From assembly GCA_038380435.1 (NCBI GenBank), contig JAWZYU010000025.1, positions 44,896,691 to 44,960,690 on the forward strand: a DNA stretch of 64,000 nucleotides, written 5' to 3'. Origin of the DNA: Ryuthela nishihirai (Eukaryota; Arthropoda; Arachnida; Araneae; Heptathelidae). The notes below the pieces were generated by a model that was not told the DNA's origin, made no database searches, and saw only the letters and a list, made by a program, of their open reading frames with translations. This document shows positions 60,125 to 64,000 of the stretch, piece by piece. Numbering within the stretch: position 1 is the stretch's first letter; every line of letters starts with the position of its first letter. The position numbers and the translations under genes are program-made.

Positions 60125-61375
60125 CTTTTTGACGGGGAGGAACAACTTTTATCTCTCTCCTCCTCCCCAGTAACAATGCGCTAAATGCACCATTTTGAAA
60201 TAAATGATAAAGCTTTTTCCTCTTTTAATAATTCAAAATTGTTCCAATATTCTTTGGCCAAGGCTGCAACTTTTTCAGAACGTGAATCTGCTTCCCTTCT
60301 CTCCCCCCCCCCCCCCTTGAAAAAGACATTCTCTATTTTTATATTAAAATTGAAGTCTCCAATTCCTATTTCTTCACATTTGGTATATATACAGAGCATT
60401 AATATTTCTCAGAGAAAAGTTTGATTTTGTTTTGAACCCTATTTTTAGCGAATACATTTTCTGGTTCCATCCGAAACCAAATGTAAACAATGTATTTTTT
60501 TCCTGGTATTTAGTGAATTTCGATTCCGTAAAGAAACCAAATTTACTGTGGAAAAAAAAAATTCAACCTTCCATTTCGACTCCGATTAAGTGACATTGTG
60601 ATCATGCGATTTTTCGACAGTCTGATTTACTGACAATTGATACTAAAATTTTTTCCCGGCCGCAAATCGTAACCGCACAACTCTAATTTTTTTCGCGAAT
60701 GACGTCAGATTTTGAAAACTCTTCGCAGCCACGCTGCTGGTGGCAACGCAGTCGCATTGCTTTACAACTGAAATGGCTCTGCTTTGTGCGTGGCTGCGAA
60801 TTCCGTCGCAATTCTTTCTTGTGTTTTATATTCGGTTTCATTATGGCTGGAAAAAAGAAGTTGATCATGAAAAAGCTAAAATTATCAACGAAGTGGAAGA
60901 AATTTCTTGCATCCTAGCAGCAGAAATGGTGGGAAAATTTTACCTTGCATCTCATCATTTTTCTGCATAATGAAAATGTAAAAACTAAAAAGTATTATAA
61001 AGGGTAGAGGGGAAAAATGAATTTAAAAAAACGTAATTCCTATATGGGTACTAAAAAGTCAAAACTAAAGCTTAGCGACGGTGAAATCAATTCGCAATTC
61101 GCTCAATTCGCAATTCACTCTAAAGGAGGCAACACTTCTCTTCGGAATTGCTCCTTCTGTGCACGTGCTTTCTTTTAGACTCCTAAAAATCGAACCAGCT
61201 TCCTTCTCTCTGCCTTTCACTTCATTTTTTTTTGGGGGGGGGAGAAAGAATCGGGATGGGTGCTCAAAACATTGCAGACGTGACAAAATTTAATTTCAGA
61301 TATAATTCGTTGGAGTCGAACCATGTGAAATTTCAGTTCCCTTTTTAAAGGAGGAGAAGCACGAGTGCAAACCTG
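60125..61375. other. Mixed non-coding DNA with a possible promoter-like island
   Basis: It contains a C-run near 60305-60317, and a GC-richer island at about 60660-60860 with TGACGTCA at 60700-60707 and the frame MAGKKKLIMKKLKLSTKW starting at 60843. The minus frame at 60181-60399 ending in EKVAALAKEYWNNFELLK also looks coding-like. None of these can be assigned to a family. Confidence 0.35.
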
Positions 61376-61469
61376 GGTGTAGCCAACGGCAATCTCCACC
61401 TGAAAAGGTGTAGCCAACGGCAATCTCCACCTGAAAAGGTGTAGCCAACGGCAATCTCCACCTGAAAAG
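61376..61469. repeat. 31 bp tandem repeat, 3 copies
   Basis: The unit starts ggtgtagccaacggcaatct and has period 31 (61376, 61407, 61438). The three copies are essentially identical. Confidence 0.96.
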
Positions 61470-62380
61470 CTCTCATTTGACACCTAACTCGTAATTCCCG
61501 GTTCTCTAGTGAGGAAGTGAGGAAGAACGATTTTCAAATTTCTTTCTTTTTAGGGGGGAAATATTTTACATCTTGTGATATTTCCTGCGTCACAAGTTTT
61601 CATTTGACGCCTAATCCGTTGAGATTGGTGAAAAGGGTTGAGAAGATATGATCGAATAACTTTTGAGAAAGTATATGACATATATTTTGAGAAGTACATG
61701 TTATGTTTTTGTTTAAAGTTTCAGTTAATTTAAAAACAAATCTTTTAGAATAAGACAATGCTCTTAAATCTCGGCTTCCATAACTTTTTTAACACTGAAA
61801 GGGTATAATTAAAAAATACATTTTAATAAGATGTATTAACTAACTTCAGTCTCATTCTTGAAAAGAATTTTTTACAGAGACGTTTTTTGCATTGTGTCTG
61901 GATAATGTTGCTAAAATTAGATTTCTCGATGGCATTCCGCAATTCTGGAAATTTCAATGGCGGCTCGTGATTCAAATATTCGGTGGGGCATTTTGACTCC
62001 CGTAGGCAGGGACCAGAACGTAGGAAAGTTTTGAAGTCTGGTATTGAACTGAACTACATCGGATTGAAAAGACATTCTATAATGCATACATTCCTTTCTT
62101 TCAGCTATTCTCTAAATGCATTAATTAGAGAAAATTTTCCGGAACAAAAAGCAAACTCGGAAAGGCATTCCTGTCATTTCCGGTTTAATTCAGGCTTTGT
62201 CCCCCCCCCCCCCTTATGAATAACATAAAAATTTATGTTACTCATAATAATTAAATATAAAATTACAATCAGAATGGAGTCGAAATTTTTTGACCAATTG
62301 CATTTTATTGGTTATAATTATTTTAAAGAAATGAATAACTATCCCCTCAAGCAACTGCTTGTCAGAGAAGTCTGACAAGG
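61470..62380. other. Non-coding DNA
   Basis: It contains two related short stretches ('catttgacacctaactcg' near 61476, 'catttgacgcctaatccg' near 61601) and a C-run near 62201-62213. No gene is seen. Confidence 0.4.
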
Positions 62381-62895
62381 GCCTCTGAATTGACGCCCTA
62401 GAGAGGTGAGGATGACGGGCCTCCTCAGCAGAAAGTCTTACAGGAGCCTCTGAATTGACGCCCTAGAGAGGTGAGGATGACGGGCCTCCTCAGCAGAAAG
62501 TCTGACAGGAGCCTCTGAATTGACGCCCTAGAGAGATGAGGATGACGGGCCTCCTCAGCAGAAAGTCTGACAGGAGCCTCTGAATTGACGCCCTAGAGAG
62601 GTGAGGATGAGGGCCTCCTCAGCAGAAAGTCTGACAGGAGCCTCTGAATTGAAGCCCTAGAGAGGTGAGGATGAGGGCCTCCTCAGCAGAAAGTCTGACA
62701 GGAGCCTCTGAATTGACGCCCTAGAGAGGTGAGGATGACGGGCCTCCTCAGCAGAAAGTCTGACAGGAGCCTCTGAATTGACGCCCTAGAGAGGTGAGGA
62801 TGAGGCCTCCTCAGCAGAAAGTCTGACAGGAGCCTCTGAATTGACGCCCTAGAGAGGTGAGGATGACGGGGCCTCCTCAGCAGAAAGTCTGACAG
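62381..62895. repeat. 65 bp minisatellite, 8 copies
   Basis: Unit starts gcctctgaattgacgcccta at 62381, 62446, 62511, 62576, 62640, 62704, 62769 and 62832. Unit lengths are 65, 65, 65, 64, 64, 65, 63, then 66-like in the last. All length changes fall at the 'gatgacgggcc' site. Confidence 0.96.
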
Positions 62896-63367
62896 AAGGC
62901 AAATTAAAGCATATCATGGAAGCAAAAGAAAATTGATTTTTCTTTTAGATGAAACTTAACAAATCTTGCCCACGCAGTTTCTAAAGTGTGACAGTCGATC
63001 TAATAAGTGAAAAAGTTTTTAAAACTTACTTGTTGACTTCCACAGCATCAGTAGTGACGATACTGTAGTCAATATTAAAGAACAGCGATTTCCACAAATT
63101 AGACTTAACTAACGTTTTTATTTTAAAGTTAAATTCATTCAAAATACATCTGTAATATATTATTTCACATTTTTTCAGAAGAATTTACATAAATTGACAC
63201 TGGTGTTTATTTAGCACTGCAGTTACAATGTCGAACATTTTCACTGCCGTGTTTCATATTCAGATGTGCTTAAAATGAGGCCACAAAATGTAACCAATAG
63301 CAGTTACTCCTGCGCGCATTGATACTAGGAAAGGCTTCCTTGTATGGTACGGTTTGTTTTCGTTAGG
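62896..63367. other. AT-rich non-coding DNA
   Basis: No gene or ordered repeat is recognised. Confidence 0.5.
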
Positions 63368-63380
63368 TCTCAGCTTAGGT

Positions 63381-63757
63381 TGGATTGTTTTACCTCTGAG
63401 CGGCACTTTTTTGCACACCATGGGCTAAATGGCCAGGTCACATGGACCCCGAAGGCTCAGAAGGTTGGGGGAGGGGACTCACTGGAACAGCTGTTGGGAG
63501 ACAGATGGTAGCCTCCCGTCAAGGCCATCCAGCGTGTTCTTTAACGTGCACAGGGTATGGCTCTCCCGCACACGGAGCCACGGCTTAGTCTCCAAACGAC
63601 GGACGGCGGCCTATCCAAGCCCATCGGTGTCACCTACTGACCGTGGGCAAGGCGGGGAATTTTTCGGAGATAAATCTCAACGCTGACCCAGCTGGGACTC
63701 GAACCTGGGAACTACAGATTACGAGCCTGGCGCGCTACCGACTGAGCCACCCCCATC
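63381..63757 (-). mobile_element. tRNA-derived SINE (copy 12)
   Basis: Full length, minus orientation. Flanked by a perfect 13 bp target duplication, tctcagcttaggt, at 63368-63380 and 63759-63771. It has 'ctccaaacgac' like copy 4 and 'ggctcagaaggttgg' like copies 10 and 11. Confidence 0.96.
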
Positions 63758-63929
63758 CTCTCAGCTTAGGTGGAACGGAATATAATCTGTAAGCCCTACA
63801 CAGGAAGACACAAGTGGGACCAAATCTGAGAGCGATCGGTCAAGATCTGTGGCATCGCAGGGAACGGAAAAACCCTTCGCCAACCCCTGACTGAGCGAGG
63901 ATAAGGTGAGGGTTTGGAGGAGACAAGTC

Positions 63930-63997
63930 TCAACGCAGGTGGGACTTGAACCTGCAAACTGCAGATTACGAGACAGGTGCGATATCATCTGAGACAG
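63930..63997 (-). mobile_element. Diverged tRNA-Thr-like SINE head
   Basis: On the minus strand: 'tctcagatgatatcgcacc' (A-box region), anticodon loop ctcgtaa, and B box 'aggttcaagtccc', followed by 'gttgagacttgtctcc'. It is homologous to the head and first body segment of the abundant SINE but heavily diverged, so it is an older relative or sister family. It may continue past the window edge. Confidence 0.6.
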
Positions 63998-64000
63998 ATC

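Overview
The window is eukaryotic nuclear DNA that is almost entirely repetitive. Evidence: tRNA-derived SINEs with target-site duplications, Tc1/mariner and hAT-like DNA-transposon remains, several minisatellites, a 38.6 kb satellite array, and no compact operon-like coding. The DD36E-type Tc1 relic, the mariner relic and the SINE architecture suggest an invertebrate, perhaps an arthropod. The sequence alone does not settle the taxon. No intact protein-coding gene can be supported; two short stretches look like possible exons and are listed at low confidence.

Layout. 1-2000: AT-rich DNA with a 426 bp hAT-like miniature element. 2001-3520: a minisatellite of 36 units of 42 bp, each carrying a near-perfect 5' splice-site sequence on the minus strand. 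3.5-15.1 kb: a graveyard of mobile elements, comprising six SINE copies, a mariner transposase relic, a Tc1 (DD36E-type) transposase relic split by a SINE, an inverted duplication with 1.16 kb arms, a 40 bp minisatellite and a 691 bp foldback insertion with long palindromes. 15,092-53,718: one uninterrupted head-to-tail satellite with a 139 bp unit. By coordinate arithmetic it holds 277 unit steps, six of which are 1 bp short, plus a degenerate terminal unit. Rare variants recur at exact multiples of the unit, which shows growth by block duplications of 3 to 71 units. 53.7-64 kb: SINE-rich DNA again (six copies plus a fragment, almost all minus strand), a hAT-like end, tRNA-like fragments, a decayed ~155 bp repeat, and 31 bp and 65 bp minisatellites.

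Interplay. The genes here do not work together; the interest is structural. SINEs land in and date other elements, and one junction has been copied with its surroundings. The SINEs surround the 139 bp satellite densely but never enter it. Each satellite unit can fold into a 13 bp hairpin, so a centromeric, pericentromeric or heterochromatic role is a reasonable hypothesis but is not shown by sequence. Most open reading frames in the window are by-products of repeats whose length is a multiple of three, or lie within SINEs.
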